From: Streptomyces griseus subsp. griseus | Lineage (GTDB): Bacteria; Actinomycetota; Actinomycetes; Streptomycetales; Streptomycetaceae | DNA: 64,000 bases | Assembly: GCF_000720255.1 (NCBI RefSeq) | Contig: NZ_JOJE01000029.1 | Span: forward strand, 32,979-96,978 | Reading direction: 5' to 3' | In this document: positions 17,455-26,340 of the stretch, in pieces | Layout of the letters: each line of letters starts with the position of its first letter | Numbering within the stretch: the stretch's first letter is position 1 | Position numbers and translations under genes: made by a program | The notes under the pieces: model-generated | What the model saw: the letters and a program-made list of their open reading frames with translations, nothing else | Told to the model about the DNA's origin: nothing | The model's database searches: none

Positions 17455-17811
17455 GCCTGTTTCCCCCAGGGGTGACGAGTGGTCGTGGTCGTGCCGGCGT
17501 TTGCGGTCGAGTGCGGGCTGCGTGCCGGATCCAACTGGAATCCGCCCGTACTTCGCCGACGCCTGGTTCGACACGGGACGACCCGGAGGAGTTGTGGTGC
17601 CCCCGGGGGCTGTGACAGGTCGGTGACAGCCGTTGCCGGAGGCGGACATTCAGCCCACGTCCCGGAGTAGGCGCTGCCGAGGTCAGCGCCGGCAAGCCGC
17701 TGCGAAGCGCCAGGGTGCGCCACCCCTTCCCTGCCGTGGAGATATCCACGAGCATGCATATGCCGGATCGACCTGCCGGGCGGGCCGAGCGGAGGGCACA
17801 CGGAGCCGGAC
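17455..17811. other. 357-base divergent intergenic region
   Basis: This holds the promoters of the FG-GAP gene (minus) and the unknown 154-residue gene (plus). Short symmetric elements GTGGAGATATCCAC (17737-17750) and GCATGCATATGC lie close to the plus-strand start. No ORF or RNA gene is convincing. Confidence 0.45.
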
Positions 17812-18276
17812 ATGAGCGATGAGGCGTGGAGGCGTGGTGTGGAGTGGCTGGCGGCCGCCGCGCCGGACCCGCGGGCCTGCAAGCGGGACTGGGACCGGGG
17901 TGACGGAGTCGCGCTGCTGGAGGCGGGCCGGTACTGGGACCTGCTGAGCGTCCCCGAGCGGCTGGGCCTGCTCGCCCTGGACCTGCTGTGGCAGACGTCG
18001 TCTCCCTTGCCGGGACCGACCCTGGTGGACACCGCGGCGGAGCGGGTGGGGTTCTTCCTGCCGCCGGACCCGGGCAGTGAGTGGGTCGGGGCGGGACTGC
18101 GGCACGCCGGCAAGGGGGCGTGGGTCGCCGTTCCCCCGCCGTACCGGCCGGGCCGCTTCCTGGAGTGGCTGATCCCGCCCGACGGGAGCGGTGCGCTGTA
18201 CCCGCCCGTCATCCTGGAGGCCGCGCTGCGCCGGGCCAACGGCACGCTCGCGGTGCTGGCGCCGCTGGTCGACTAG
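17812..18276 (+). CDS. Hypothetical protein, 154 residues
   Basis: I do not recognise a family. The protein is soluble, Trp-rich and Pro-rich, beginning SDEAWRRGVEWLAAAAPDPRACKRDW, with LLWQTSSPLPGPTLVDTAAERVGFFLPPDPGSEWVG in the middle and no signal peptide or membrane segment. ATG 17812 has GGAG at 17803 at an acceptable distance. It ends 190 bases before the conservon and could have been mistaken for its first gene, but the gap and lack of coupling argue for separate transcription. Confidence 0.65.
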   Translation: MSDEAWRRGVEWLAAAAPDPRACKRDWDRGDGVALLEAGRYWDLLSVPERLGLLALDLLWQTSSPLPGPTLVDTAAERVGFFLPPDPGSEWVGAGLRHAGKGAWVAVPPPYRPGRFLEWLIPPDGSGALYPPVILEAALRRANGTLAVLAPLVD

Positions 18277-18465
18277 CACCAACTCGATGAACCCGTACGG
18301 CAATTCAGACAGTTGACGCAGAAACGAAGAGAGGCCGGTCACTTTCGACGGCGAAGTATCACTCGACCGTGCGAGAACGATCAATGACGGTGTGTACTGT
18401 GCTGCGAACGCCCCACTCGGGGAGCCCGGACCCCGCCCTGCCCGACCTCTGATGGAACCGCTTCG

Positions 18466-19917
18466 ATGATCGAATTACCGGACCTGGCCGTCGGCGTCCT
18501 CGCCGCCGGCACCCTGTCCGCGCTCGCCCTCGGCGGCGGCCTGATGCGGCTGCGGCGCCAACGGGCCAGACAGCGCACCGAGATCACCGCGTTGCGTGCC
18601 CAGGTCGACGGTCTGGTCCAGGCGTTCACCGCCGAGGTGGAGCACCTCGCGGAGCGGCGCGTGCCCGCCGCCGCCCGCCAACTGGCGCACCCGCACGTCG
18701 TGGTGCCGGGCCCGCTGCGACCGCAGACCACCGGGACGCCGCTCGGTCACGCCCTCGACCTCGTGCTGCGGGGGCTGCGCGCCGAACTGCTCGCCCAGCA
18801 CACCCGCGTCGACGCGGCCGCCCAGGCCGGGCTGCGCGGCGCCACCCGCGAGATCCAGGCGGCGCTGTACCGGCTCCAGGACGCCCTGCGGAGTCTGCAG
18901 CAGCGCTACGACGATCCCGAGTTGGCGCAGACGCTGTTCCAGCTGGACCACGAGAACGAGCAGTCGCTGCGGCGCGCCCAGGTGACCGCCGTGGTGTGCG
19001 GGGCCTGGGTCGGGCTCGCCCGGGAGGAGTCCCACCTGGTGGACGCGGTGACGGGAGGTCAGGCGCGGCTCGCGGGCTACCACCGGGTGACGGTCCACAA
19101 CCATCTGGAGCCGGGCACCGCCCTCGTCTCGCACGCCGTCGAACCGGTCGCCATCATCGTCGCCGAGCTCCTGGACAACGCCCTTCGGCACTCCGCTCCG
19201 GAGACCGAGGTCACAGTCGGTCTCGAACACGTCCACCACGGCGTGTGCGTCACCGTCGACGACGCCGGTCTGGGCATGACGCAGGACGAACGGGCGCGCG
19301 CCCAGCGGCTGGTGGCCGGCGGTGACCCGATCCTGCTCACCGAACTCGGCGACCCGCCGCGCATGGGGCTGGCCGCGGTCGGCCGGCTGACCCGGCAGTT
19401 CGACCTGAGCGTGGACGTCTCCTCGCCCTCCCCCTACGGCGGAGTGCGGGCGGTGCTGCGTGTCGACAGCCATCTGCTCAGCCGTATCGACCCGGTCGAG
19501 AAGCCGCCCGCGGCGAGCGCCCCGCGCACCACCCGACGCGCCGCGCCGGAGGACCCGGGCGCGTCGGTGCCGGCTCCGTCGCCGACGGCTCCTGCGCCGA
19601 CGGCTGCTTCGGCGGCTGCTCCAGCAGCGTCCGCCCACGGCTACGGCAGTGAGCGGGACGACCCCGCCGCCCCGGCCGCGTCGGGGCACCACGATCCGGG
19701 GGACACCGGCGGTCTGCCGCAGCGGCGCCGCCGCAGCCGGGTGACCGCCCGGCAGGAGACCGCGCCGGCCGGCCCGGCGCGGCGGCCCGAGGAGGCCGCG
19801 GCGGCGCTCGGCGCGCTGCAGGCCGGCACCGCGGCGGCCCGCGCCGCGGCCGCGGAGGGCACCGACCGGTGGCCCGACGAGACCGAACCGACCGACCACG
19901 AAGGGGGAGCGGCATGA
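18466..19917 (+). CDS. cvnA: Conservon sensor-like ATPase CvnA
   Basis: 483 residues. A single N-terminal membrane helix (VGVLAAGTLSALALGGGLM) is followed by a coiled-coil dimerisation region, then a GHKL ATPase domain with N-box VAELLDNALRHS and G-box-like VDDAGLGMTQDERARA. The C-terminal 130 residues are a disordered Pro/Ala-rich tail. In conservons, CvnA resembles a histidine kinase without an obvious phosphorylated His and works with CvnB-D at the membrane as a G-protein-like switch. Codon 4 is TTA (18475-18477), so translation should need the bldA tRNA. The stop overlaps the cvnB start (ATGA). Confidence 0.92.
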   Translation: MIELPDLAVGVLAAGTLSALALGGGLMRLRRQRARQRTEITALRAQVDGLVQAFTAEVEHLAERRVPAAARQLAHPHVVVPGPLRPQTTGTPLGHALDLVLRGLRAELLAQHTRVDAAAQAGLRGATREIQAALYRLQDALRSLQQRYDDPELAQTLFQLDHENEQSLRRAQVTAVVCGAWVGLAREESHLVDAVTGGQARLAGYHRVTVHNHLEPGTALVSHAVEPVAIIVAELLDNALRHSAPETEVTVGLEHVHHGVCVTVDDAGLGMTQDERARAQRLVAGGDPILLTELGDPPRMGLAAVGRLTRQFDLSVDVSSPSPYGGVRAVLRVDSHLLSRIDPVEKPPAASAPRTTRRAAPEDPGASVPAPSPTAPAPTAASAAAPAASAHGYGSERDDPAAPAASGHHDPGDTGGLPQRRRRSRVTARQETAPAGPARRPEEAAAALGALQAGTAAARAAAAEGTDRWPDETEPTDHEGGAA

Positions 19918-20339
19918 CCAGCCGCGACTTGAGCGACACGGCCTGGGTGCTGGAACCGATCCTTCAGGTGCCGCACGTCGTCGCCGCCGTCCTGCTGACC
20001 AAGGACGGGCTCGTGACGGGGTACACCGACGCGCTGACCCAGCCGTCGGCCGAGCGGGTCGCCGCGATCACCAGCACGGTGCAGGGGGCCTGTCGTACGG
20101 CGGCTGCCGCGTTCGCCGACCGGGACCGGGCCGAGGTCCGGCAGGTCGTCATCGAGTCGGACCACGGGTACGTGCTGATCGTGCCGACCGACCACGGCAC
20201 CTGCGTGGCCGCGTACGGAGACGGCGAGGTGCGTCTGGACCTGCTCGCGCACCGGGTTCACTCGCAGGTGGCGCGGCTGGGCGAGAAGGCGATGGCCGCC
20301 GCGCCCCGGGAGGCCGACGGCGACGACAGCCCGGTATGA
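19914..20339 (+). CDS. cvnB: Conservon roadblock/LC7 protein CvnB
   Basis: 141 residues with the roadblock/LC7 fold: WVLEPILQVPHVVAAVLLTKDGLVTGYTDAL opens the domain and HGYVLIVPTDHGTCVAAYG is its central beta-hairpin. These dynein-light-chain-like proteins act as GTPase regulators or GAP-like partners; here the partner is the CvnD GTPase. The start ATGA overlaps the cvnA stop and the stop overlaps the cvnC start, so the four genes are translationally coupled. Confidence 0.93.
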   Translation: MTSRDLSDTAWVLEPILQVPHVVAAVLLTKDGLVTGYTDALTQPSAERVAAITSTVQGACRTAAAAFADRDRAEVRQVVIESDHGYVLIVPTDHGTCVAAYGDGEVRLDLLAHRVHSQVARLGEKAMAAAPREADGDDSPV

Positions 20340-20698
20340 CCGGCCGCCCGGGCGGCCGTCCCCTGGTCCCCGCGTACCTGTCCACCGCGGGTGTGGCCCA
20401 GCACCGTGGGGTGCGGCTGGACCGGCTCTCGGTGCTGAACCGCAGCGGCGAGGACGTGCCCGCGGGGCTGCCCGCCGCCCAGCTCGCCCTGCTGGAGGCG
20501 CTGGAGGGCGGTTCGCTGACGGTCGTGGAGGCGGCGGCGCTGCTGCGGCTGCCGGTCTCCGCGGTGCGCGTGCTCGCCGCCGACCTCGCCGAGAAGGACC
20601 TCGTCCGTGCCCGTGCGCCGATCCCGCCCGCCGCACGGTTCGACCCCGACCTGCTGAAGAGAGTGGCCGATGGCCTCCGCGACCTCAAGCGTTCCTAG
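20336..20698 (+). CDS. cvnC: Conservon DUF742 protein CvnC
   Basis: 120 residues of the DUF742 type: PLVPAYLSTAGVAQHRGVRLDRLSVL followed by a winged-helix-like segment AALLRLPVSAVRVLAADLAEKDLV. CvnC is the constant third component of conservons and is thought to bind CvnD or membrane partners. The start overlaps cvnB by 4 bases, and the 3' end overlaps cvnD by 29 bases, which is usual for this gene pair. Confidence 0.92.
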   Translation: MTGRPGGRPLVPAYLSTAGVAQHRGVRLDRLSVLNRSGEDVPAGLPAAQLALLEALEGGSLTVVEAAALLRLPVSAVRVLAADLAEKDLVRARAPIPPAARFDPDLLKRVADGLRDLKRS

Positions 20699-21299
20699 CG
20701 CCTCCGTCCCCGGCCCGGACGCCCCGCACCTGCCCGACACCGCCCGCGACCTCGTCAAGATCCTGATCACGGGCCCCTTCGGGGTGGGCAAGACGACCCT
20801 GATCGACTCCGTCTCCGAGATCCGGCCGCTGCACACCGAGGAGCGGCTCACCGAGGCGTCCGCGCAGGTGGACGACCTCGAGGGGGTGCGGGAGAAGACG
20901 ACGACCACCGTCGCCATCGACTTCGGCCGGATCAGCCTGCCCCACGGCATCGTGCTCTACCTGTTCGGCACCCCCGGGCAGGAGCGGTTCCGTCCGCTGT
21001 GGGACGACATCGCCTACGGGGCCCTCGGCGCGCTGGTGCTGGTCGACAGCCGCCGCGTCGACGCGTCGTTCGACGTCCTGGGGCTTGTGGAGGAGAGCGG
21101 ACTGCCGTACGCCGTCGCCTTCAACGTGTTCCCGGACGCGCCGCGCCAGCACAGCGAGGAGCAGTTGCGCCGCGCGCTGGACCTGGAGGCGGGGACGCCG
21201 ATGGTGGCCTGCGACGCGCGGGAGCGGAACTCGTCCGTGGACGCGCTGCTCGCGCTGGTCCAGCACCTGATCGACCGCGACCGTCCGGAGAGCCGGTGA
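20670..21299 (+). CDS. cvnD: Conservon small GTPase CvnD
   Basis: 209 residues. P-loop GPFGVGKTT (G1), a conserved Thr-rich switch EKTTTTVAIDFG (G2), FGTPGQERF (G3) and FNVFPD in place of a canonical NKxD (G4), as is usual for this MglA/Rab-like bacterial family. It is the switch of the conservon, cycling between GDP and GTP under CvnB. It begins inside cvnC and its stop overlaps the first P450 start (GTGA). Confidence 0.93.
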   Translation: MASATSSVPSASVPGPDAPHLPDTARDLVKILITGPFGVGKTTLIDSVSEIRPLHTEERLTEASAQVDDLEGVREKTTTTVAIDFGRISLPHGIVLYLFGTPGQERFRPLWDDIAYGALGALVLVDSRRVDASFDVLGLVEESGLPYAVAFNVFPDAPRQHSEEQLRRALDLEAGTPMVACDARERNSSVDALLALVQHLIDRDRPESR

Positions 21300-22549
21300 C
21301 CACACCTTCCCCCACGAGCCCCACCCCCGCGCAGGAGGCCTTCTCCCGCTCCGTGCCCGTACGGCTGTGGGAGGACGGCTTCGCGCTCGACCCGTACCGC
21401 TACTACGCCGCACTGCGCGCCCAGGGACCGATCGGCTGGGCGGAGCTGGCGCCGGGTGTCCCGGCGTACGTCGTCACGGACCGGCGGGCCGCGCTGGACC
21501 TGCTGCACGACACCGAGACGTTCTCGCACGACCCGCGGCCCTGGGAGGCGACCGTCGCCGACGACGCGCCGGTCCTCGGCATGATGCGGTGGCGGCCCAA
21601 CGCCCTGTTCTCCGACGGCGCCGCCCACCTGCGCTACCGCACCACGCTCATCGACGTCTTCGACCTGGTGGAGCCGCACGACCTGCGCGCCCGGGTGCAC
21701 CGGGCGGTGAACCTGCTCGTCGGCCGGGTCGGGCCGAAGGGCGAGGCCGATCTGGTCGGGGAGTTCGCGCGGCCCCTGATGGCGCTGGTCTTCAACGACC
21801 TGTTCGGAATGCCGGACAGCGACGGGGACCGGCTCGACGAGGGCCTGGGCACGATGATGGAGGGCGGTCCACGGGCCGCCGAGGGCGAGGCGCAGTACGC
21901 GGGGTACGTGCTGGACCTCATCGCGGCCAAGGCCGAGCGCCCCGGCGACGACCTGCCGAGCCGGCTCCTGGAGCATCCCGCCGGGCTGACCGTGGAGGAG
22001 GTCACCTGGCAGGTGTTCCTCACCCTGGGCGCCGGGTACGAGCCGACCGCCAACCTGCTGTCGAACGCGCTGTCGCGGATCCTGGGCAACCCGGCCTTCT
22101 ACTCCACCCTCACCAGCGGCGCCCGCCCCGTCATGGACGCGGTGGTGGAGGTGCTGCACCACGAGACCCCGCTGGCGAACTACGGCATCTACTACGCCCG
22201 CAGGCCCGTCGCCTTCCACGACGTGTGGATCCGGGACGCGGTGCCGGTGGTCGTCTCCTACGGCGCCCTCGGGCACTTCGCCGAGCAGGAGCACGGCGCG
22301 GCCCGGCATCCGGGCGACGCCTCGCACCTGTCCTGGGGCGCGGGCCCGCACGCCTGCCCGGTGAAGCAGCACACGCTGCTCATCGTCACCGAAGCCATCG
22401 AGCGGCTCACCCAGTGGCTGCCCGACCTGGAGCCCACACTGCCCCGCGACCGCCTGAGCTGGCGGCCCGGCCCCTTCCACCGCTCCCTCACCGCGCTGCC
22501 CGTGCGGTTCCGCCCCCGCTCCCCCGACCAGCCAGGAGAACCGACGTGA
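21296..22549 (+). CDS. cvnE: Conservon-linked cytochrome P450, CYP157-like, lacking the ExxR arginine
   Basis: 417 residues from a GTG overlapping the cvnD stop. The heme loop LSWGAGPHACP is intact (Cys354), but the K-helix position reads E285-V-L-H288, so the normally invariant ExxR arginine is a histidine. Published work on the Streptomyces CYP157 family describes exactly this loss of ExxR, and those genes sit in conservons beside CYP154 members, as here. The I-helix threonine region (LGAGYEPTANL) is also altered from the usual AGxxTT. Activity is therefore uncertain; it may act as a heme sensor. No ferredoxin is adjacent. Confidence 0.88.
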   Translation: MTTPSPTSPTPAQEAFSRSVPVRLWEDGFALDPYRYYAALRAQGPIGWAELAPGVPAYVVTDRRAALDLLHDTETFSHDPRPWEATVADDAPVLGMMRWRPNALFSDGAAHLRYRTTLIDVFDLVEPHDLRARVHRAVNLLVGRVGPKGEADLVGEFARPLMALVFNDLFGMPDSDGDRLDEGLGTMMEGGPRAAEGEAQYAGYVLDLIAAKAERPGDDLPSRLLEHPAGLTVEEVTWQVFLTLGAGYEPTANLLSNALSRILGNPAFYSTLTSGARPVMDAVVEVLHHETPLANYGIYYARRPVAFHDVWIRDAVPVVVSYGALGHFAEQEHGAARHPGDASHLSWGAGPHACPVKQHTLLIVTEAIERLTQWLPDLEPTLPRDRLSWRPGPFHRSLTALPVRFRPRSPDQPGEPT

Positions 22550-23772
22550 CCGTGACCGACCGCATCGCGCTCGACCCGTTCGGCGCCGACATCCCCGGCG
22601 AGAGCGCCCGGCTGCGCTCCCTCGGCCCGATCGTCCCCGTCGAGTTGCCCGGCGGCATCCCCGCCTGGGCGCCCACCGGCTACGACACGCTCAAGGAGCT
22701 GATCCTCGATCCGAGGGTCAGCAAGGACCCCCGGCTGCACTGGAACCTGTGGGAGGAAGTCCAACAACGTCCGTCCTGGGCCTGGATCCTGGGCTGGGTC
22801 GGCGTGGTCAACATGCTGTCGACGTACGGCCCCGACCACACCCGGCTGCGCAAGCTGGTCGCGCCGAGCTTCACCCACCGGCGCACCGAGGCGCTGCGCA
22901 CCCGGGTGGAGGGGGTCACGAAGGATCTGCTCGACACGCTGACGGCCGCCGACGACGGGGTGGTCGACCTGAAGGAGGGCTTCGCGCATCCGCTGCCCAT
23001 GCGGATCATCTGCGAACTGTTCGGGGTGCCCGAGGAGTTGCGGGAGGTCACGGGACGCCTCATCGCGGCCATCATGGACACCTCCGACCCGAGCCCCGAG
23101 CACGCCGCCTTCGTGCAGGAGCAGATCGGCACGGTTCTCGGCGCGCTCATCGCCCACAAGGTGGAGCACCCGGGCGACGACATGACGACCGAGCTGATCC
23201 GGGTGCGCGACGAGGACGGCGACCGGCTCAGCGACGAGGAGTTGCTGTACACGCTGCTGCTGGTCATCGGGGCGGGCTTCGAGACGACCGTGAACCTGAT
23301 CGGCAACGCGGTGGTGGCGCTGCTGCGGCACCCGGAGCAGCTGGCGGCCGTGCGGAGCGGGGAGATCGGCTGGGACGCGGTCATCGACGAGACGCTGCGG
23401 GTGCACCCGTCCATCGCCTCGCTGCCGCTGCGGTTCGCCGTCGGCGAGCTCACCGTCGGCGACGTCACCGTCCCGGCCGGGGACGCGATCATCACGACGT
23501 ACGCGGCCGCCGGTCTGGATCCGGCGCACTACGGGCCGGACGCGGACGCCTTCGACGCCGGGCGCGGGGCCGAGGACCATCTGGCGTTCGGGATCGGGGT
23601 GCACCGCTGCATCGGCGCGCCGCTGGCCCGCATGGAGGCACTGACCGCGCTGCCCGCCCTCTTCGACCGCTTTCCCGGGCTTGAACTCGCCGTTCCCGGG
23701 CAGGAGCTGAGGCAGGTGCCGTCCTTCATCGCGTTCGGCTGGCAGGAGGTGCCGGTCCGGCTGCGGGGATGA
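22546..23772 (+). CDS. Conservon-linked cytochrome P450, CYP154-like
   Basis: 408 residues from a GTG overlapping the previous stop. All P450 landmarks are present: I-helix GAGFETTVNLIGNAVVALL, K-helix E282-T-L-R285, and the heme loop LAFGIGVHRCIGAPLARMEA (Cys355). CYP154 enzymes hydroxylate macrolides, steroids or flavonoids; the native substrate here is unknown. It is last in the six-gene conservon and is followed by a strong terminator. Sometimes called cvnF in conservon nomenclature. Electron-transfer partners must come from elsewhere, for example the ferredoxin and reductase at 44-45 kb, which is speculative. Confidence 0.9.
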   Translation: MTVTDRIALDPFGADIPGESARLRSLGPIVPVELPGGIPAWAPTGYDTLKELILDPRVSKDPRLHWNLWEEVQQRPSWAWILGWVGVVNMLSTYGPDHTRLRKLVAPSFTHRRTEALRTRVEGVTKDLLDTLTAADDGVVDLKEGFAHPLPMRIICELFGVPEELREVTGRLIAAIMDTSDPSPEHAAFVQEQIGTVLGALIAHKVEHPGDDMTTELIRVRDEDGDRLSDEELLYTLLLVIGAGFETTVNLIGNAVVALLRHPEQLAAVRSGEIGWDAVIDETLRVHPSIASLPLRFAVGELTVGDVTVPAGDAIITTYAAAGLDPAHYGPDADAFDAGRGAEDHLAFGIGVHRCIGAPLARMEALTALPALFDRFPGLELAVPGQELRQVPSFIAFGWQEVPVRLRG

Positions 23773-23776
23773 CGTC

Positions 23777-23818
23777 GCGGGGGCGCCGACCGGTCCCCCG
23801 TTCCGGTCGTGCCCCCGC
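23777..23818 (+). terminator. Conservon terminator
   Basis: GCGGGGGC/GCCCCCGC outer stem plus GACCGG/CCGGTC inner stem, starting 5 bases after the last P450 stop. Confidence 0.8.
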
Positions 23819-23889
23819 GGTGCCATGAACTTACGTGGGCGGGGCTCCGCTTGTGAACCGTGCCGGTGCCCGCTCGCGGGCCTTGGGGG

Positions 23890-23909
23890 CTCACCCGTGC
23901 ACAGGTGAG
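23890..23909 (-). terminator. Palindrome at the end of the PucR-like gene
   Basis: CTCACC and GGTGAG surround a central GTGCAC palindrome, giving a near-perfect 20-base symmetric element ending 3 bases before the stop codon complement at 23912. It is probably a terminator for the minus-strand gene. Confidence 0.45.
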
Positions 23910-23911
23910 TC

Positions 23912-25420
23912 CTAATGGCCCGGTTTCTCCCGGTGCAGGTCGGGGTGTTCGAGGTCGCCGGTGGTCAGATGGGCGAGGACGACCTCGTACAGGTCGCTGC
24001 CGGCGGCGAGGAGCTGGCGTTCCAGGACGGGCTCGGCACCGCGCACGTGTTCGCGGACGGTCTGGGCGTGGACACCGAGTTGCTGTGCGGCGCGCTCGGC
24101 GTTGCCGCCGGCGGCGATCCAGGCGCGCAGGGTGCGGCGCAGGTCGCGTCCGTCGGTGTCCAGCCGGCCCAGGAGGGCGTCGGCCCAGGTACGCAGCGCG
24201 GGCCCGGCGAGCAGCTCGTCGAACGGGACGGCGGCCGGTCCGTCCGCGGTGTCGGTCGCCTGCTCCATGAAGCCGACCTGGGTGTTCAGGGCGAGGTGGA
24301 CGGCGGCGCGGACGGTGAGGCCGGAGAAGTCGGTGCCCAGCAGGCTCTCCACGCGTTCCATGCGGGCGCGCACGGTGTTGCGGCTGACGCCGAGGACCTT
24401 CGCCGCGCTGACGGCGGTGAACTCCAGGCCCAGGCGGGTGGTGGCGAGGAGTTCGGCGCGGGTGTGGTGCGGGAGGGTGTCGAGCGGGCGCAGCAGCCGG
24501 GTGGTCCAGGTCCGCAGCGCGTCCGGGTCCATCAGGCGTTCGGGGTGGGTGCGTTCGGCGTACACCGCCGCCTTGCCGGGGCGGAAGCGGGCGACGGCGA
24601 GGGCGCTGACGGCCTGCCCGTAGGCGGTGGCGGTCCGGGCGAGGGCCTGCCGGGTGCTGCCGCCGAGGAACGTGTGGGGGTTGCGGTCGAGCAGGGAGCG
24701 CAGTTCCGCGGCCGCGGAGTCGCGGGGGGTCACGACGATCACGTGTCCGTCCATGGCCGGGCAGCGCACGACCAGGGCCTGCTCCGCCGTGACATCGACG
24801 CACGCCTCGGCCAGCCGGTCGCGTTCGTCGGGGCTGCTCTCGACGACGTAGACGCAGGCCGTGTCGGTGTCCAGCAGCCCCGGCCACAGACCGGCGGCGA
24901 CACGGCGGGCCGCGACGGTGTCCTCCACCATGAGCAGTTGCAGGATGGCCAGCCGCAGGTCGGAGGTGGCCCGCTTCAGCCGTCGTCCGGTCGCCGTGGT
25001 CTCGCGGGCCCGCAGCAGGAGTTCGAGCACCGCCGCGGTGTGGGTGACGATGTCGGACGCCCGCCGGTCGAACGGGGCCGTGCGCGCGACGACCAGCACG
25101 CCCGCCGACGCGGGGCGCGGGAGCGTGACGCGGACCAGGCGCAGGTGCTGTCCCCGCCCCTCCCAGGCGGCGGAGGCGATCCGTCCGGCGACGATGTCGG
25201 CGGCCAGGTGGTCGGCCGGCGGGGGCGGCAGTCCGGCGAGGAGGGCGCCGGTGTCGTCCTGGAGGGAGGCCGTCGCCCCGAGGGTGCCGGCGAGCCAGTC
25301 GACGACCTTGCGGACGTCGCGCCCCGAGGGTCGTAGCTGGTCGAGGAGTTCCTCCGCCCACGCCGCGTCCCCTCCCGGGGTGACGTCCGTACCGTGGTAC
25401 CGCTCGTCCCGGCCAGCCAT
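23912..25420 (-). CDS. PucR-type transcriptional regulator with two HTH segments
   Basis: 502 residues from ATG 25420. A GAF-like N-terminal half (WLAGTLGATASLQDDTGALLAG) precedes a PucR-type activation region and two separate helix-turn-helix segments: SAAKVLGVSRNTVRARMERVESLLG around residue 385 and ERAAQQLGVHAQTVREHVRGAE around residue 470. PucR proteins usually have one C-terminal HTH, so the duplication is notable. PucR regulators control purine or other nitrogen catabolism; the target here is unknown. It is divergent from the Sua5/YciO gene and convergent with the conservon. Confidence 0.8.
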   Translation of the reverse strand: MAGRDERYHGTDVTPGGDAAWAEELLDQLRPSGRDVRKVVDWLAGTLGATASLQDDTGALLAGLPPPPADHLAADIVAGRIASAAWEGRGQHLRLVRVTLPRPASAGVLVVARTAPFDRRASDIVTHTAAVLELLLRARETTATGRRLKRATSDLRLAILQLLMVEDTVAARRVAAGLWPGLLDTDTACVYVVESSPDERDRLAEACVDVTAEQALVVRCPAMDGHVIVVTPRDSAAAELRSLLDRNPHTFLGGSTRQALARTATAYGQAVSALAVARFRPGKAAVYAERTHPERLMDPDALRTWTTRLLRPLDTLPHHTRAELLATTRLGLEFTAVSAAKVLGVSRNTVRARMERVESLLGTDFSGLTVRAAVHLALNTQVGFMEQATDTADGPAAVPFDELLAGPALRTWADALLGRLDTDGRDLRRTLRAWIAAGGNAERAAQQLGVHAQTVREHVRGAEPVLERQLLAAGSDLYEVVLAHLTTGDLEHPDLHREKPGH

Positions 25421-25594
25421 CTCGGCCTGCTCCTCGTCCCTGGTGTCAGCCTGTGCGTACCCCCCGTTCGGGGACGTTACCTCACGTCGACGTGGGGGCG
25501 GCCACGCCTGGTGAGCGCGGTCGCCGGGGGCCGGGCACGGTGGCGGGGGAGCCGCGGAAGGTCGCAGGGCGCCGCGGAGGCATAAGCTCGACAG

Positions 25595-26215
25595 ATGGCC
25601 AAGTACTACGACGTGCACCCCGACAACCCGCAGCCGCGGACCATCTCCCAGGTGGCCGACAGTGTCCGCTCGGGGGCACTCATCGCGTATCCGACGGACT
25701 CCTGCTACGCCCTGGGGTGCCGGCTGGGCAGCCGTGACGGCATCGACCGGATCCGGACGATCCGCCAGCTGGACCACCGGCACCACTTCACTCTCGTGTG
25801 CCAGGACTTCGCGCAGCTGGGCCAGTTCGTGCACGTGGACAACGACGTCTTCCGCGCGATCAAGGCCTCGACGCCCGGGAGTTACACCTTCATCCTGCCC
25901 GCGACGAAGGAGGTGCCGCGCATGCTGCAGCACCCCAAGAAGAAGACGGTCGGGGTCCGCATCCCGGACCACGTCGTGACGCAGGCGCTGCTCGCCGAGC
26001 TCGGTGAGCCGCTGCTGTCCAGCACCCTGCTCATGCCCGGTGAGGAGGAGCCGATGACCCAGGGATGGGAGATCAAGGACCTGCTCGACCACGCGGTGGA
26101 CGGGGTGGTCGACTCCGGGGACTGCGGCACCGAGCCGACGACGGTCATCGACTTCTCGGGCGGCGAGGCGGAGATCGTGCGGCGGGGGGCGGGCGACACG
26201 TCGCGGTTCGAGTAA
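25595..26215 (+). CDS. Sua5/YciO/YrdC-family protein
   Basis: 206 residues with the YrdC fold signature: GALIAYPTDSCYALGC, RIRTIRQLDHRHHFTLVCQDFAQL and LGEPLLSSTLLMPGEEEP. YrdC/Sua5 enzymes make threonylcarbamoyl-AMP for tRNA t6A modification; the YciO branch is shorter than Sua5 and its role is less clear. The KRxxxP-type signature is replaced by RQLDHRHH, so this is more likely YciO-like than the essential TsaC. ATG 25595 is internal to the only long frame. Monocistronic by position. Confidence 0.82.
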   Translation: MAKYYDVHPDNPQPRTISQVADSVRSGALIAYPTDSCYALGCRLGSRDGIDRIRTIRQLDHRHHFTLVCQDFAQLGQFVHVDNDVFRAIKASTPGSYTFILPATKEVPRMLQHPKKKTVGVRIPDHVVTQALLAELGEPLLSSTLLMPGEEEPMTQGWEIKDLLDHAVDGVVDSGDCGTEPTTVIDFSGGEAEIVRRGAGDTSRFE

Positions 26216-26340
26216 AGGGACGGTTGGGGCGCCGGGGGTCCTCGCGGGCCGTTGGATGGTGCGTGCAACGATGACCGCGGCCCGCGCCCCCGGGCCGGCG
26301 ACGTTTGCTCGCAGTCGACCGCGCAGAGAGGTAGTACCCC

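Noticed and set aside
17500..17811. Possible riboswitch or small RNA between the FG-GAP and unknown genes
   Set aside because: Only short symmetric words were found, with no conserved aptamer pattern.
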